DNA of 64,000 bases from contig NZ_JAENXS010000002.1 in NCBI RefSeq assembly GCF_016612535.1, positions 620,001-684,000 on the forward strand, given 5' to 3'. A program made the position numbers and the translations under genes. Of this stretch, positions 17,324 to 29,160 are shown piece by piece. Below the pieces are notes generated by a model, which saw only the letters and a list, made by a program, of their open reading frames with translations, did no database searches and was not told where the DNA came from. The DNA is from Bradyrhizobium diazoefficiens (GTDB taxonomy: Bacteria > Pseudomonadota > Alphaproteobacteria > Rhizobiales > Xanthobacteraceae). Numbering within the stretch: position 1 is the first letter of the stretch; each line of letters opens with the position of its first letter.

Positions 17324-18100
17324 TCAGTAACAGGCGCGCGGATCGGCCTGCACGTACTGGCCACTCGGATAGCGGTAGTAGCAATTGCCTTGAGCAAAAT
17401 AGTAGCCGGGGCGCGAGGCGGCCGTGGCGCCGGCAATGGCGCCAGTCGCACCGCCGATCACGGCGCCTGCGGCCGCACCCGAGGCGTTGCCCGAAATCAG
17501 GCCGCCGAGCACGCCGCCGACGATGGCACCGCCGAGCGCGCTCGCGCCGGGATCCGCGGGAGGCGGTGGAGGCGGCGGCGGTTCGTAGGCGACCGGCGGA
17601 CCCGGCGGCGCGTAGGCCACCGGCACGTCGTCGATATAATCTTCGGAGATGTAGGCGGGCGGACCGTCCATCCGCTGCGGATAATAGTACCAGACGCCGC
17701 CGACATCCCACCACCAGCCGGGGCGGCCGTTATGGATCTCATGACGCCAGCGTCCGCCGTCCCAGGCAAGATTGCCGCGATAGGCGTGTCCGCCCCAGTC
17801 GCGCGCCGGTGCGGGGCCGCGCGCCATATAGCGACCGGGCGGCGGACCGCCGGCATTGTGTGGGCCGGGACCGGGACCGCCGGCATCAGCCTGGCCGCCG
17901 GGCTGAGGCCCAGGCCGGACCGCCTGCTGCGTCGGCGGGCCCTTATGCATGTTCTGTGGCGGCGCGCCGGTGCCCGCCCCCACCTGCGGATGGCCCTCGT
18001 GCCTTGGCGGTCCTGCGTCCTGTGCCTGCGCCGAGACGGCGAGCAACGATATGGCCGAAACCATGGGAATGATGATCTTCATGCAGCTGGACGCAGTCAT
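17324..18100 (-). CDS. Exported Pro/Gly-rich protein with glycine-zipper segment
   Basis: 258 residues with a signal peptide (IIIPMVSAISLLAVSAQAQ), a long Gly/Pro/His-rich region, then GRWRHEIHNGRPGWWWDVGGVWYYY in the middle (quoted only to locate the aromatic cluster at about residues 118-142). A poly-proline stretch precedes a glycine-zipper hydrophobic segment (about residues 188-230). The C-terminus is Tyr-rich with paired Cys. GAGGGG upstream supports the start at 18100, with an internal ATG at 18082 possible. Probably cell-envelope associated; no function assigned. Confidence 0.7.
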   Translation of the reverse strand: MTASSCMKIIIPMVSAISLLAVSAQAQDAGPPRHEGHPQVGAGTGAPPQNMHKGPPTQQAVRPGPQPGGQADAGGPGPGPHNAGGPPPGRYMARGPAPARDWGGHAYRGNLAWDGGRWRHEIHNGRPGWWWDVGGVWYYYPQRMDGPPAYISEDYIDDVPVAYAPPGPPVAYEPPPPPPPPADPGASALGGAIVGGVLGGLISGNASGAAAGAVIGGATGAIAGATAASRPGYYFAQGNCYYRYPSGQYVQADPRACY

Positions 18101-18284
18101 GCGAGCTTACCCCTCAACTTTCGCAATTGCCGTGATCCACGCGCGATAAACGATTCGGACCGCGCCTGGCTGATGCCGGCTGACATAACTTGACCCGGCA
18201 AGGTGAGCTGCCAAGTCGGCCATGTCCCGTTACAAATGATTAAGATCACGGCAATTTTTCGTCCAGATACATGTCGGGATGCGT

Positions 18285-18497
18285 CTAGCGAGCCGGATCG
18301 ATCACATTGCAATTGCTGCGCCCCGACATCACGCAGTCCTGCATCTTGCTGGCGGCGGTGAGGTCGCGGGCGAGCCACAGGCCGACACCGAGGATCACGG
18401 CGGCAATGATCAGCCCCGCGATCGCGCCGCGGCGGCTGTCGCCGGATTGGGGCTTTGGCGGCCCGTCGCGCTTCTCGGTGCGGTCAGGCTTGGACAT
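18285..18497 (-). CDS. Small single-pass membrane protein
   Basis: 70 residues: a basic, Pro-rich N-terminus, a transmembrane helix (GAIAGLIIAAVILGVGLWLA), and a C-terminal tail with two cysteines (MQDCVMSGRSNCNVID) that would lie in the periplasm and could form a disulfide. Family unknown. Confidence 0.6.
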   Translation of the reverse strand: MSKPDRTEKRDGPPKPQSGDSRRGAIAGLIIAAVILGVGLWLARDLTAASKMQDCVMSGRSNCNVIDPAR

Positions 18498-18587
18498 GGC
18501 TAGTTGGATGGGGTGCTTAACGCTCGGTAAGACCCTTTATCACCTCTGCGACGTCGCGTCACATCCCGCTCAGACCCTCGCCGCCGC

Positions 18588-18824
18588 TCAGCCCCTGGTC
18601 GGCTTCATCGCCTCTTTGCGAGAGGTCTCGACCGCCGGGATTGCCTGCTGCACGCGTGGCGCGCAGCTCGTCAGGATGAAGGCGGTCTGGGTGCACTCCC
18701 AGCCGGCCCCCAGAACGGCGCTCTCGATGGGTTGCGGGCGGCCGAGCAATAGCACTGCGCCCGCGACCGCGGCCGCTGCAAAGGTGATGGCCAGCGCCCT
18801 GAGGCTCAGCCGGAAAATAGACAT
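18588..18824 (-). CDS. Small exported or membrane-anchored protein
   Basis: 78 residues with an N-terminal hydrophobic segment (LAITFAAAAVAGAVLLLG), then GWECTQTAFILTSCAPRVQQ with two cysteines, and a charged C-terminus. Two-cysteine periplasmic domains of similar size also occur in the neighbouring 18285-18497 gene. Function unknown. Confidence 0.55.
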   Translation of the reverse strand: MSIFRLSLRALAITFAAAAVAGAVLLLGRPQPIESAVLGAGWECTQTAFILTSCAPRVQQAIPAVETSRKEAMKPTRG

Positions 18825-19092
18825 GCCCGTGCTCCGTCTCGTATCGGGGCGGACGCTAGGCGCCGCCGCTGGGTGCCCTTATGAGGGACATCACAATTCG
18901 GCAGTCTTTCCGGGCTACGAAGGATCGGCTGGTTCAGCGATTTTCGTTGACCTGATCGGCTGCGAATATGGGTGGCTTCGCGGCGCGCGGCGATGTACAC
19001 GCTTCTGCGTCGCGTGGCGCCTGCTTGTGCCCAGCCGACGTACCAACAGGCAGTGATGTAGGACTGAAAGCGAGGATGACAAGGTTCGTTCG

Positions 19093-19440
19093 ATGAGTGG
19101 ATTCAGGGAACCAGGCTTCTCCGACCGGCAAAAGGCCGCGCAGGAAGCACGCAAAAATCTTTTGAACAAGTTCAAATCACAGCCCGGGCCGGACGATCCC
19201 GCGGTCGCGGCGAAGCGTGCCGAGCGCGAGGCCCTCGCGGCCAAGCGCGCCGAGGCAAAGGCGACCCGTGAGGCCGAAAAGGCGGAGCAGAAGCGCATCT
19301 CGGAAGAAGCTGCCGCTGCGGAAGCCGAGCGGCTCGCCCGCGAAGCGGAAGAAGCGGTAGCCAAGCTGGCTGAGCAGGAGGCCGAGCAAAAGGCCAAGCG
19401 CGACGCTCGCTATGCCGCTCGCAAGGCCAAGCGGAAGTAA
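19093..19440 (+). CDS. DUF6481 family protein
   Basis: 115 residues, strongly charged, Ala/Glu/Lys/Arg-rich and predicted almost entirely coiled coil after the N-terminal GFREPGFSDRQKAAQEARKN signature. The highly basic C-terminus (YAARKAKRK) may bind nucleic acid. DUF6481 proteins are short, uncharacterised and common in rhizobia. Confidence 0.75.
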   Translation: MSGFREPGFSDRQKAAQEARKNLLNKFKSQPGPDDPAVAAKRAEREALAAKRAEAKATREAEKAEQKRISEEAAAAEAERLAREAEEAVAKLAEQEAEQKAKRDARYAARKAKRK

Positions 19441-19607
19441 CGTTCAACCGAAATTGAACTGAGGCACGCCTCAGTTCACTCGTCACTTCGGGGCGGCCCT
19501 CCCCGGCCGGCGCGAAAGTGCGTCCCGATGACAGGGTTACAGAGCGAACCCAGATCGCGAAACGCCGGGTTCGCCTCGTCGAGGCGCCCCGGCATGACGG
19601 TAGGCGA

Positions 19608-19844
19608 TCAGTTCTTCTTCATGCCGTCATCTTTCTTCATGCCGTCCTTGGACATGTGGTCGTCTTTCTTCATGCCGTCCTTGGACATGGTGTCCTTCTT
19701 CATGCCGTCCTTGGACATCGTGTCCTTCTTCATGCCGTCGTCCTTGCCCATCTTGTCCTGGGCAAAGGCGGCCGGCGACAGCGCCAGGCCAAGCGAGAGG
19801 GCGGCAGCCGAGACGCCGAGCACGATGCGGGTGCGAATGGTCAT
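19608..19844 (-). CDS. Exported Lys/Met/Asp-repeat protein
   Basis: 78 residues: a signal peptide (IVLGVSAAALSLGLALSPAAFAQ) followed by a mature part made of imperfect MKKD / MSKDG units (for example DGMKKDTMSKDGMKKD). The mature protein is very hydrophilic and probably disordered. Similar pentapeptide-like MKK repeat proteins are common in Bradyrhizobium. Met/Asp content could suit metal binding, but this is a guess. Confidence 0.75.
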   Translation of the reverse strand: MTIRTRIVLGVSAAALSLGLALSPAAFAQDKMGKDDGMKKDTMSKDGMKKDTMSKDGMKKDDHMSKDGMKKDDGMKKN

Positions 19845-20183
19845 GAGAAAAATTCCCTTCGAGATGGTGTTTGTCAGCGACGGGTGCCGCTACTCAATCT
19901 CGACGGATCGACGCGCACGCTTGTTACGCGACGTTGCGAACTTTTTTTCGGAAGTCGCCGGGCGCCCTGCCCGACCGTCCTGACGAACAGCGTTAACGAC
20001 CGGAGCAGCTGAGGCTTACGTGTGCAGCGCAGCAAGGACAACCCTTGCCGCGGCGTTCCGTCTCGAACTATCAGATGAGAGAAGTTGGGGTCGACGACCG
20101 GCTAGGATGGGCCGCCGGTCTCATGACCCGCCCAGATCACGTCAAACAAGAACCGTCCAAGAAACCGCTCGAGGGGATCCACC
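19845..20183. other. Intergenic region upstream of the TRAP operon
   Basis: No gene recognised. It should contain divergent promoters for the repeat-protein gene and dctP. A short A/T-rich patch (about 19941-19948) is the only visible feature. Confidence 0.4.
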
Positions 20184-21206
20184 ATGTTCACGCGCCGCCA
20201 CCTGATCGCGACCGCCGTCGCTGCACCCGCCATTCTCCGCTTCGGTATCGGCACCGCGCATGCCGCGACCACGCTGAAGATCTCGCACCAATTCCCCGGC
20301 GGCACCATCGACAAAGGCGATTTCCGCGACCGGCTCTGCCGCATGTTCGCAGCCGAAGTCAGTAAGCGCAGCAATGGCGACATCGCTGCCGAGATCTATC
20401 CGAACTCCTCGCTGATCAAGACCAACGCGCAGTTCTCCGCGATGCGCAAGGGCGCGCTCGACATCTCGCTGTATCCGATGCCCTATGCCGGCGGAGAATT
20501 GCCCGAAACCAATATCGGCCTGATGCCGGGCCTCGTCACCACTTACGACCAGGGCACGCGCTGGAAGAAGGAGCCCGTCGGCAAGGCGCTGACGGACTTC
20601 CTCGCCGACAAGGGCATCATCCTGCTCTCCTGGGTCTGGCAGGCCGGTGGCGTCGCCAGCCGCTCCAAGGCGATCGTCGCGCCGGAAGATGCCAAAGGCA
20701 TGAAGGTGCGCGGCGGCTCGCGCGAGATGGACATGGTGCTGCAGACCGCCGGCGCCTCGGTGCTGTCGGTGCCCTCGAACGAGATCTACGCGGCGATGCA
20801 GACCGGCGCGTGCGATGCCGGCATCACCTCCTCCACCAGCCTGATCTCGTTCCGCCTCGAAGAAGTCGCGAGGTCGCTGACCTCGGGCGCCGGCGCGTCC
20901 TACTGGTTCATGCTCGAGCCGCTGATGATGTCGAAGGCGATCTTCGACAAGTTGCCGAAGAACCAGCAGGACATCCTGGTCGCCGTCGGTGCGGAGCTCG
21001 AAGCCTTCGGCCGCAAGGGCGCGCAGGATGACGATGTCGAGGTTGCCAAGGTCTACGAGAAGGCCGGCGCAAAAGTCTCGGTGCTCGATGCCGCGACCGT
21101 CGGCAAGTGGCGCGACATCGCCCGCGATACCGCGTGGAAGGATTACGGCGCCAAGACCGCAACCGCCGCGAACCTGCTCAAGCTCGCCTCCGACGTCGCT
21201 GCATGA
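20184..21206 (+). CDS. dctP: TRAP transporter substrate-binding protein
   Basis: Periplasmic binding protein of 340 residues. The N-terminus MFTRRHLIATAVAAPAILRF has a twin-arginine pattern, so Tat export is possible. LKISHQFPGGTI starts the mature fold, and MKVRGGSREMDMVLQTAGAS contains the conserved arginine that binds carboxylate ligands in DctP/SiaP proteins. Its TGA overlaps the ATG of dctQ. The ligand is not identifiable; proximity to the leucine operon hints at a branched or short-chain organic acid but the operons are convergent. Confidence 0.92.
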   Translation: MFTRRHLIATAVAAPAILRFGIGTAHAATTLKISHQFPGGTIDKGDFRDRLCRMFAAEVSKRSNGDIAAEIYPNSSLIKTNAQFSAMRKGALDISLYPMPYAGGELPETNIGLMPGLVTTYDQGTRWKKEPVGKALTDFLADKGIILLSWVWQAGGVASRSKAIVAPEDAKGMKVRGGSREMDMVLQTAGASVLSVPSNEIYAAMQTGACDAGITSSTSLISFRLEEVARSLTSGAGASYWFMLEPLMMSKAIFDKLPKNQQDILVAVGAELEAFGRKGAQDDDVEVAKVYEKAGAKVSVLDAATVGKWRDIARDTAWKDYGAKTATAANLLKLASDVAA

Positions 21207-21757
21207 GCCACGGTCCGCTACGGGATCGTGACGACCGGACGAATGCCGCTGCAAGCACGGGCCTTGCGGCGGCGCTCGATCGTGGCCTCGCCATCCTCAA
21301 CCGCATCATCGTCGCGTTCGCAGCGGTCGCGCTCGTGGCGGCCTGCGCGATCCTGAGCTACAGCGTGCTCAGCCGCGCCTTGTTCAAGGCCGCCAATTAC
21401 TGGCAAGACGAGGCGGCCGTATTCCTGCTGGTCGGCGCCACCTTCATGACGGCGGCCTATGTGCAGCAGAACCGCGGCCATATCGGCATCGAGGCTTTCG
21501 TCGGTCTGCTCTCGCCGCTGGCGAACAGGATCAGGCTCTGGTTCGTCGACGTCGTGACGCTGCTGTTCTGCACCTTCTTCGCCTGGAAATCCTGGACACT
21601 GGCGCATGAGGCTTACGTCGACGGCCAGGTCTCGAACTCGATGTGGTCGCCGCCGCTCGCCATCCCCTATTCTCTGATGGCGCTCGGCATGAGCCTGCTC
21701 TGCCTCCAGATCCTCCTGCAGCTGGCGCTGCCTTTCGCAGGAGCCAGGCGTTCATGA
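21203..21757 (+). CDS. dctQ: TRAP transporter small permease
   Basis: Four-helix membrane protein of 184 residues. AAILSYSVLSR-like and YWQDEAAVFLLVGATFMTAAY are the usual DctQ helices 1 and 2, with a hydrophilic N-terminal extension of about 30 residues. It overlaps dctP and dctM by four bases each (ATGA), giving coupled translation. Confidence 0.92.
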   Translation: MSHGPLRDRDDRTNAAASTGLAAALDRGLAILNRIIVAFAAVALVAACAILSYSVLSRALFKAANYWQDEAAVFLLVGATFMTAAYVQQNRGHIGIEAFVGLLSPLANRIRLWFVDVVTLLFCTFFAWKSWTLAHEAYVDGQVSNSMWSPPLAIPYSLMALGMSLLCLQILLQLALPFAGARRS

Positions 21758-23112
21758 GCGTGTTCGGTATCGGTATCGCCTACGGGCTTGCCACGCTGCT
21801 CGTGATGTTCTCGGGTATGCCGATTGCGTTCGCGCTCGGCGCGGTCGCGGTCGTGTTCATGGGCATCTACATGCCCGCGGCGTCGCTCGATACGGTGACG
21901 CAGAACGTCTATGAGGAGATGGCCTCGATCACGCTGCTGTCGATCCCGCTGTTCATCCTGAAGGGCGCGGCGATCGGCAAGTCGCGCGCCGGCCAGGACC
22001 TCTATTCGGCGCTGCACGCCTGGCTGCACCGTGTGCCCGGCGGCTTGGGGGTCGCCAACGTGTTCGCCTGCGCGCTGTTTGCGGCAATGGCGGGCTCCTC
22101 GCCCGCGACCTGCTCGGCGATCGGCTCGGCCGGCATCCCCGAGATGCGCAAGCGCGGCTATTCCGGCGGCTTTGCCGCAGGGATCATCGCCGCCGGCGGC
22201 ACGCTCGGCATTTTGCTGCCGCCCTCGATCACCATGATCTTGTTTGCCGTCGCGGCCGAAAAATCGCTCGGACGCCTGTTCCTCGCCGGCATCGGGCCCG
22301 GCCTGCTGCTGGTCTCGCTGTTCGGCGGTTATGCCGTGATCCGCTTTCGTCAGGAATATGCGGCGGCCGAGGCCGCCTACAAGAACGGCGGCCCTGAAGC
22401 GGCGATCCTCGCCCGCGACGAATATACGCTCGCAGAGCGCTTCAGCGTGCTGCCGCGCGTGCTCCCCTTCGTGCTGCTGCTCACCGGCGTCATGGCCGCG
22501 CTCTATGGCGGCTATGCCACACCGTCGGAGACGGCCGGCCTCGGCGGTCTTCTCGCATTGGCGCTGATCGCGGCGATCTACGGCGTCTGGCGGCCGAGCG
22601 ATCTCGGTCCGATCATGAAGTCGACGATCCGGGAATCGACCATGCTGATGATGATCATCGGCATGTCACTGCTCTATTCCTACGTGATGAGCTATCTTCA
22701 CATCTCGCAATCGGCCGCCGAATCCGTCGTCGCGATGCATCTGCCGCGCTGGGGTCTGCTGTTCGCGATCCTCGTCATGGTCGTCGTGCTCGGCTTCTTC
22801 CTGCCGCCGGTTTCGATCATCCTGATGACCGCACCGATCATCCTGCCGCCCTTACGGGCCGCCAATTTCGACATCATCTGGTTCGGCGTGGTCATGACCA
22901 TCGTGATGGAGATGGGGTTGATCCACCCGCCGGTCGGCCTCAACATCTTCGTCATCCGCAACGTCGCGCCAGACATTTCGCTGAGCGAAGTGATCTGGGG
23001 CACGCTGCCCTTCGTGCTGCTGATGATGGCCGCGGTGCTGCTGCTGTGTCTGGTGCCGGGGATCTCGACCGCGCTGCCGGATCTGGTGATGGGGCCGGAC
23101 GGGAGCAGGTAG
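21754..23112 (+). CDS. dctM: TRAP transporter large permease
   Basis: Twelve-helix permease of 452 residues that carries the substrate with sodium. Family landmarks include FSGMPIAFALGAVAVV near the N-terminus, the ATCSAIGSAGIPEMRKRGY loop and GMSLLYSYVMSYLHI. The ATG at 21754 overlaps the dctQ stop. It is the last gene of the operon and ends just before a large inverted repeat (23129-23270). Confidence 0.93.
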   Translation: MSVFGIGIAYGLATLLVMFSGMPIAFALGAVAVVFMGIYMPAASLDTVTQNVYEEMASITLLSIPLFILKGAAIGKSRAGQDLYSALHAWLHRVPGGLGVANVFACALFAAMAGSSPATCSAIGSAGIPEMRKRGYSGGFAAGIIAAGGTLGILLPPSITMILFAVAAEKSLGRLFLAGIGPGLLLVSLFGGYAVIRFRQEYAAAEAAYKNGGPEAAILARDEYTLAERFSVLPRVLPFVLLLTGVMAALYGGYATPSETAGLGGLLALALIAAIYGVWRPSDLGPIMKSTIRESTMLMMIIGMSLLYSYVMSYLHISQSAAESVVAMHLPRWGLLFAILVMVVVLGFFLPPVSIILMTAPIILPPLRAANFDIIWFGVVMTIVMEMGLIHPPVGLNIFVIRNVAPDISLSEVIWGTLPFVLLMMAAVLLLCLVPGISTALPDLVMGPDGSR

Positions 23113-23128
23113 CCGCAAGCACAGCTGT

Positions 23129-23270
23129 CGTAGGGTGGGTTAGCCGAAGGCGTAACCCACCGCTTCTGTCCCCGCAGAAACCAAACGCTTCTGTCCCCGC
23201 AGAAACCAAAGAGGTGGGTTACGCCCAGCGGATCGCGCTTCGCGCATCCGCAAGGCTAACCCACCCTACG
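23129..23270. repeat. Inverted intergenic repeat with internal 25-bp tandem duplication
   Basis: The left arm CGTAGGGTGGGTTAGCC and right arm GGCTAACCCACCCTACG are perfect complements, enclosing inner arms GTAACCCACC and GGTGGGTTAC. The centre has two perfect copies of a 25-bp unit starting CGCTTCTGTCCCCGCAG (23161-23210). The element lies between convergent dctM and mvaB and supplies the mvaB stop codon. It may also act as a two-sided terminator. Confidence 0.85.
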
Positions 23271-24174
23271 AAGTGCGCTTCCTCTTCGCGTTCAGCGCGG
23301 ATGCCACGCGGCCCACCGGCGGCTTGCCGAGCAAGCGGCTCATCTCGTTCGTCGCCGCCACCAGCTTGTCCATGTCGATCCCGGTCCTGACGCCCATGCC
23401 CTCGAGCATGTAGACGACATCCTCGGTCGCGACGTTGCCCGTAGCGCCCGGCGCGTAGGGACAACCGCCGAGGCCGCCGGCGGCGGCATCGATGATGCGG
23501 ACGCCCTCCTCCAGGCCGGCATAGAGATTGGCGAGCGCCTGACCGTAGGTGTCGTGGAAATGCATCGCGAGTTTTGCGGCAGGGATGTTGGCTGCCACCG
23601 CGCGCAGCATCTCCTTCGCTTTGGCCGGTGTGCCGACGCCGATGGTGTCGCCGAGCGAGATTTCGTAGCAGCCGAGGTCCCACAGCGTGTTGGCGAGATC
23701 GGCGACTGCGCTGGGCTTGATCTCGCCGTCGAAGGGACAGCCGAGCACGCAGGAGATATAGCCGCGCACCGGCACGCCGTCGGCCTTGGCGCGCGCGAGC
23801 ACAGGCCTGAACCGCTCGATGGACTCCGCCACCGTGCAGTTGATGTTGGCACGCGAAAAGCCCTCGGAGGCCGCGGCAAACACGGACACCACTTTCGCGC
23901 CCGCCGCGCGTGCCGCGTCATAGCCCTTTTCGTTCGGCACCAGCACGTGGAATTCGGCGCCGGTCAAATGGCTCACGCCGCGCAGCACGGCGTCCGAACT
24001 CGCCATCTGCGGGATCGCCTTGGGCGAGACGAAGGCGCCGACCTCGACGGTGTGCAGCCCGGCCGCGACCAGCGCCTCGATAAAGGCGATGCGGGCCTCG
24101 ACGCTGACGGGAATCTTCTCGTTCTGGAGGCCGTCGCGCGGCCCCATCTCGATGATCCGGACGGGATCGCTCAT
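23266..24174 (-). CDS. mvaB: Hydroxymethylglutaryl-CoA lyase
   Basis: Cleaves HMG-CoA to acetyl-CoA and acetoacetate, the last step of leucine catabolism. VRIIEMGPRDGLQNEKIPV is the HMGL-like active-site start, HFHDTYGQALAN holds the metal-ligand histidines, and GLGGCPYAPGATGN contains the catalytic cysteine loop. The length of 302 is normal. The ATG at 24174 has GGGGTGAG ahead of it; an upstream in-frame GTG at 24183 is less likely. Its TAG stop lies inside the neighbouring inverted repeat, so the last residues (KRKRTS) abut that element. Confidence 0.94.
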   Translation of the reverse strand: MSDPVRIIEMGPRDGLQNEKIPVSVEARIAFIEALVAAGLHTVEVGAFVSPKAIPQMASSDAVLRGVSHLTGAEFHVLVPNEKGYDAARAAGAKVVSVFAAASEGFSRANINCTVAESIERFRPVLARAKADGVPVRGYISCVLGCPFDGEIKPSAVADLANTLWDLGCYEISLGDTIGVGTPAKAKEMLRAVAANIPAAKLAMHFHDTYGQALANLYAGLEEGVRIIDAAAGGLGGCPYAPGATGNVATEDVVYMLEGMGVRTGIDMDKLVAATNEMSRLLGKPPVGRVASALNAKRKRTS

Positions 24175-24189
24175 GTCACTCACCCCACG

Positions 24190-26193
<2,004 letters not shown>

Positions 26194-26197
26194 CGCA

Positions 26198-27802
26198 TCA
26201 CATCCTGAACAGGCCGAATTTCGTCGGCTCGATCGGCGCATTCGACGCCGCCGAGAGGCCAAGGCCGAGCACGAGCCTTGTGTCGGCCGGGTCGATCACG
26301 CCGTCGTCCCACAGACGCGCGGTCGCGTAGTAGGGATGGCCCTGGCTGTCATATTGCGCGCGAATAGGCTCGCGAAATTTGTCTTCCTCGTCCTTCGACC
26401 AGCTATCGCCCTTGGCCTCGATATTGTCGCGGCGGACTTGGCTCAGCACCATCGAGGCCTGCTCGCCGCCCATCACCGAGATGCGCGCGTTCGGCCACAT
26501 CCAGAGGAAGCGCGGTGAGTAGGCGCGGCCGCACATGCCGTAATTGCCAGCGCCATAGGAGCCGCCGATCACGACGGTGAATTTCGGCACCGAGGCGGTC
26601 GCGACCGCCGTCACCAGCTTGGCGCCGTCGCGCGCGATGCCGCCGGCCTCGTACTTCTTGCCGACCATGAAGCCGGTGATGTTCTGCAAGAACACCAGCG
26701 GAATGCCGCGCTGGCAGCACAGCTCGATGAAATGCGCGCCCTTCAGCGAGCTCTCGCTGAAGAGGATGCCGTTGTTGGCGATGATGCCGACCGGAAAACC
26801 CCAGATATGGGCGAAGCCGCACACCAGCGTCGTGCCGTAGAGCTTCTTGAACTCGTCGAATTCGGAGCCATCCACGACCCGGGCGATGATGTCGCGCACG
26901 TCGAACGGCTTGCGGCCATCCACGGGCACCACACCATAGATCTCCTCCGCGGCAAACAGCGGATCGCGCGGCGGATGCATGTTGAGGTTCGGCCGCGCCG
27001 ATGGCTTCAGCGTGCCGACGATACGGCGGGCGATGCCGATCGCATGCGCATCGTTCTGGGCATAATGATCGGTCACACCTGACTGGCGCGAATGCACGTC
27101 GGCCCCGCCGAGCTCTTCGGCGGTCACGACTTCGCCGGTCGCGGCCTTCACCAGCGGCGGGCCGCCAAGGAAGATGGTGCCCTGGTTGCGCACGATGATG
27201 CTCTCGTCCGACATCGCCGGCACATAGGCGCCCCCCGCCGTGCAGGAGCCCATCACGATCGCGATCTGCGGGATGCCCTGCGATGACATCTGCGCCTGGT
27301 TATAGAAGATGCGGCCGAAATGCCGCTCGTCCGGAAAGATTTCGTCCTGAAGCGGCAAGAAGGCGCCGCCGGAATCGACCATGTAGACGCAGGGAAGATT
27401 GTTCTGGCGCGCAACGTCCTGCGCGCGCAGATGCTTCTTCACGGTCATCGGATAGTACGTGCCGCCCTTGATGGTGGCGTCGTTGGCGACGATGACGCAT
27501 TCGCGGCCCGAGATGCGCCCCACCCCGGTGACGACGCTGGCCGAATGTACGTCGCCGCCATAGAGGCCATGGGCCGCAAGCGGCGACAGCTCCAGGAACG
27601 ACGTCCCGGGGTCGACCAGCAGATCGACACGCTGGCGCGCCAGCATCTTGCCGCGCGCGGTGTGTCGGTTGCGCGAGACCTCGCCGCCGCCGCCGGCGAC
27701 TTGCCTGAGCTTTTCACGCAAATCCGCGACGAGGCCACGCATGGCCTCGGCGTTGCGGGCGAAATCGGAGGACGACGGATCGATACTGGAATGGAGCAGC
27801 AT
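26198..27802 (-). CDS. mccB: Methylcrotonyl-CoA carboxylase, carboxyltransferase beta subunit
   Basis: 534 residues with the crotonase-like carboxyltransferase fold. [19 protein letters not shown], the glycine-rich [16 protein letters not shown] and [16 protein letters not shown] segments that form the acyl-CoA and biotin oxyanion holes are present. The C-terminal [15 protein letters not shown] is typical of MccB and propionyl-CoA carboxylase beta chains; the genetic context with ivd and mvaB decides for MCC. Confidence 0.94.
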   Translation of the reverse strand: MLLHSSIDPSSSDFARNAEAMRGLVADLREKLRQVAGGGGEVSRNRHTARGKMLARQRVDLLVDPGTSFLELSPLAAHGLYGGDVHSASVVTGVGRISGRECVIVANDATIKGGTYYPMTVKKHLRAQDVARQNNLPCVYMVDSGGAFLPLQDEIFPDERHFGRIFYNQAQMSSQGIPQIAIVMGSCTAGGAYVPAMSDESIIVRNQGTIFLGGPPLVKAATGEVVTAEELGGADVHSRQSGVTDHYAQNDAHAIGIARRIVGTLKPSARPNLNMHPPRDPLFAAEEIYGVVPVDGRKPFDVRDIIARVVDGSEFDEFKKLYGTTLVCGFAHIWGFPVGIIANNGILFSESSLKGAHFIELCCQRGIPLVFLQNITGFMVGKKYEAGGIARDGAKLVTAVATASVPKFTVVIGGSYGAGNYGMCGRAYSPRFLWMWPNARISVMGGEQASMVLSQVRRDNIEAKGDSWSKDEEDKFREPIRAQYDSQGHPYYATARLWDDGVIDPADTRLVLGLGLSAASNAPIEPTKFGLFRM

Positions 27803-27874
27803 GTGGTCCCGCGTGTCTGGTGATTTGGTGAGAGGCCGTGAACAGGTGGCGGCAGTTGCAATGGTGGGGACGGC

Positions 27875-29047
27875 TTAAGCGGTTTCCGCCATCAGCTCGC
27901 GGCCGATCAGCATGCGCCGGACCTCCGACGTGCCGGCGCCGATCTCGTAGAGCTTGGCATCGCGCCAGAGCCGTCCGACCGGAAACTCGCTGGTATAGCC
28001 AACGCCGCCGAGCGCCTGGATCGCCTCGCCCGCCATCCACGTCGCCTTCTCGGCGGAATAGAGGATCGCAGCCGCCGCGTCCTTGCGCAAGCTGCGCGCA
28101 TGGTTGGCGCGGTCGCAGGCTTTTCCCACCGCATAGACATAGGCCCGCGTGGCCTGCCAGGTCGAGTACATGTCGGCGAGCTTGCCCTGCATCAGCTGGA
28201 AGTCGCCGATCGGCTGTCCGAACTGTTTTCGTTCGTGCATGTAGGGCACCACCGAATCCATGCAGGCCGCCATGATGCCGAGCGGACCGCCGGAGAGCAC
28301 GGCGCGCTCGTAGTCGAGGCCGGACATCAGCACCTTGACGCCCTCGCCGACGCCGCCGAGCACGTTCTCCGCCGGCACCTCGCAATCGTCGAAGAACAGC
28401 GGATAAGTGTTGGAGCCGCGCATCCCGAGCTTGTCGAGATGCTGGCCATGGGTGAAGCCGTTGAACCCCTTCTCGATCAGGAAGGCGGTCATGCCGCGCG
28501 GGCCGGCTTCCGGATCGGTCTTGGCGTAAACCACAAGCACATCGGCATCGCCACCGTTGGTGATCCACATTTTCGAGCCGTTGAGCACATAGTGGTCGCC
28601 GCGCTTGTCGGCGCGCAGCTTCATCGAGACCACGTCGGAGCCGGCGCCGGGCTCGGACATCGCGAGTGCGCCGACATATTCGCCGGAGATCAGTTTTGGC
28701 AGATAGCGCTCGCGTTGCGCGTCGGTGCCGTTGCGGCGGATCTGGTTGACGCAGAGGTTGGAATGGGCGCCGTAAGACAAGCCGATCGCGGCCGAGCCGC
28801 GCGAAATCTCCTCCATGGCGATGACATGGGCGAGATAGCCCATGTTGGAGCCGCCATATTGCTCCGGCGCGGTCATGCCGAGCAGGCCGAGATCGCCAAA
28901 GCGCGTCCAGAGGTCCGCCGGGAACAGATTGGCCTTCTCGACCTCAGCGGCGCGCGGCGCCACCTCCGCCTCGACAAAGGCGCGCACGGTATCGCGCAGC
29001 ATGCTGATGTCCTCGCCCAGATCGAAATCGATGCTCGGGATGTTCAA
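27875..29047 (-). CDS. ivd: Isovaleryl-CoA dehydrogenase
   Basis: FAD-dependent acyl-CoA dehydrogenase of 390 residues converting isovaleryl-CoA to 3-methylcrotonyl-Co[15 protein letters not shown] and [15 protein letters not shown] are FAD/substrate motifs, and the internal glutamate in [15 protein letters not shown] is in the position used as base by IVD rather than near the C-terminus. No ATG fits: the TTG at 29047 stands seven bases after a strong GGAGG and gives the family length, so TTG is the start. It is first in the ivd-mccB-mccA-mvaB operon. Confidence 0.94.
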   Translation of the reverse strand: MNIPSIDFDLGEDISMLRDTVRAFVEAEVAPRAAEVEKANLFPADLWTRFGDLGLLGMTAPEQYGGSNMGYLAHVIAMEEISRGSAAIGLSYGAHSNLCVNQIRRNGTDAQRERYLPKLISGEYVGALAMSEPGAGSDVVSMKLRADKRGDHYVLNGSKMWITNGGDADVLVVYAKTDPEAGPRGMTAFLIEKGFNGFTHGQHLDKLGMRGSNTYPLFFDDCEVPAENVLGGVGEGVKVLMSGLDYERAVLSGGPLGIMAACMDSVVPYMHERKQFGQPIGDFQLMQGKLADMYSTWQATRAYVYAVGKACDRANHARSLRKDAAAAILYSAEKATWMAGEAIQALGGVGYTSEFPVGRLWRDAKLYEIGAGTSEVRRMLIGRELMAETA

Positions 29048-29160
29048 GGCGATTCCTCCGTATTCTTGCAAATTTCTTGTCCCGCCCGAACCTACCCCCG
29101 CCCGGGCGCCGCTTCGGTCGAAAAGGTTGCATTTTCCGCCAAGTTTGGCGAGGATTTTCC

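Noticed and set aside
19608..19844. Possible CRISPR-like repeat array
   Set aside because: The repeated DNA encodes MKKD/MSKDG units in a clear open frame with signal peptide; there are no spacers.
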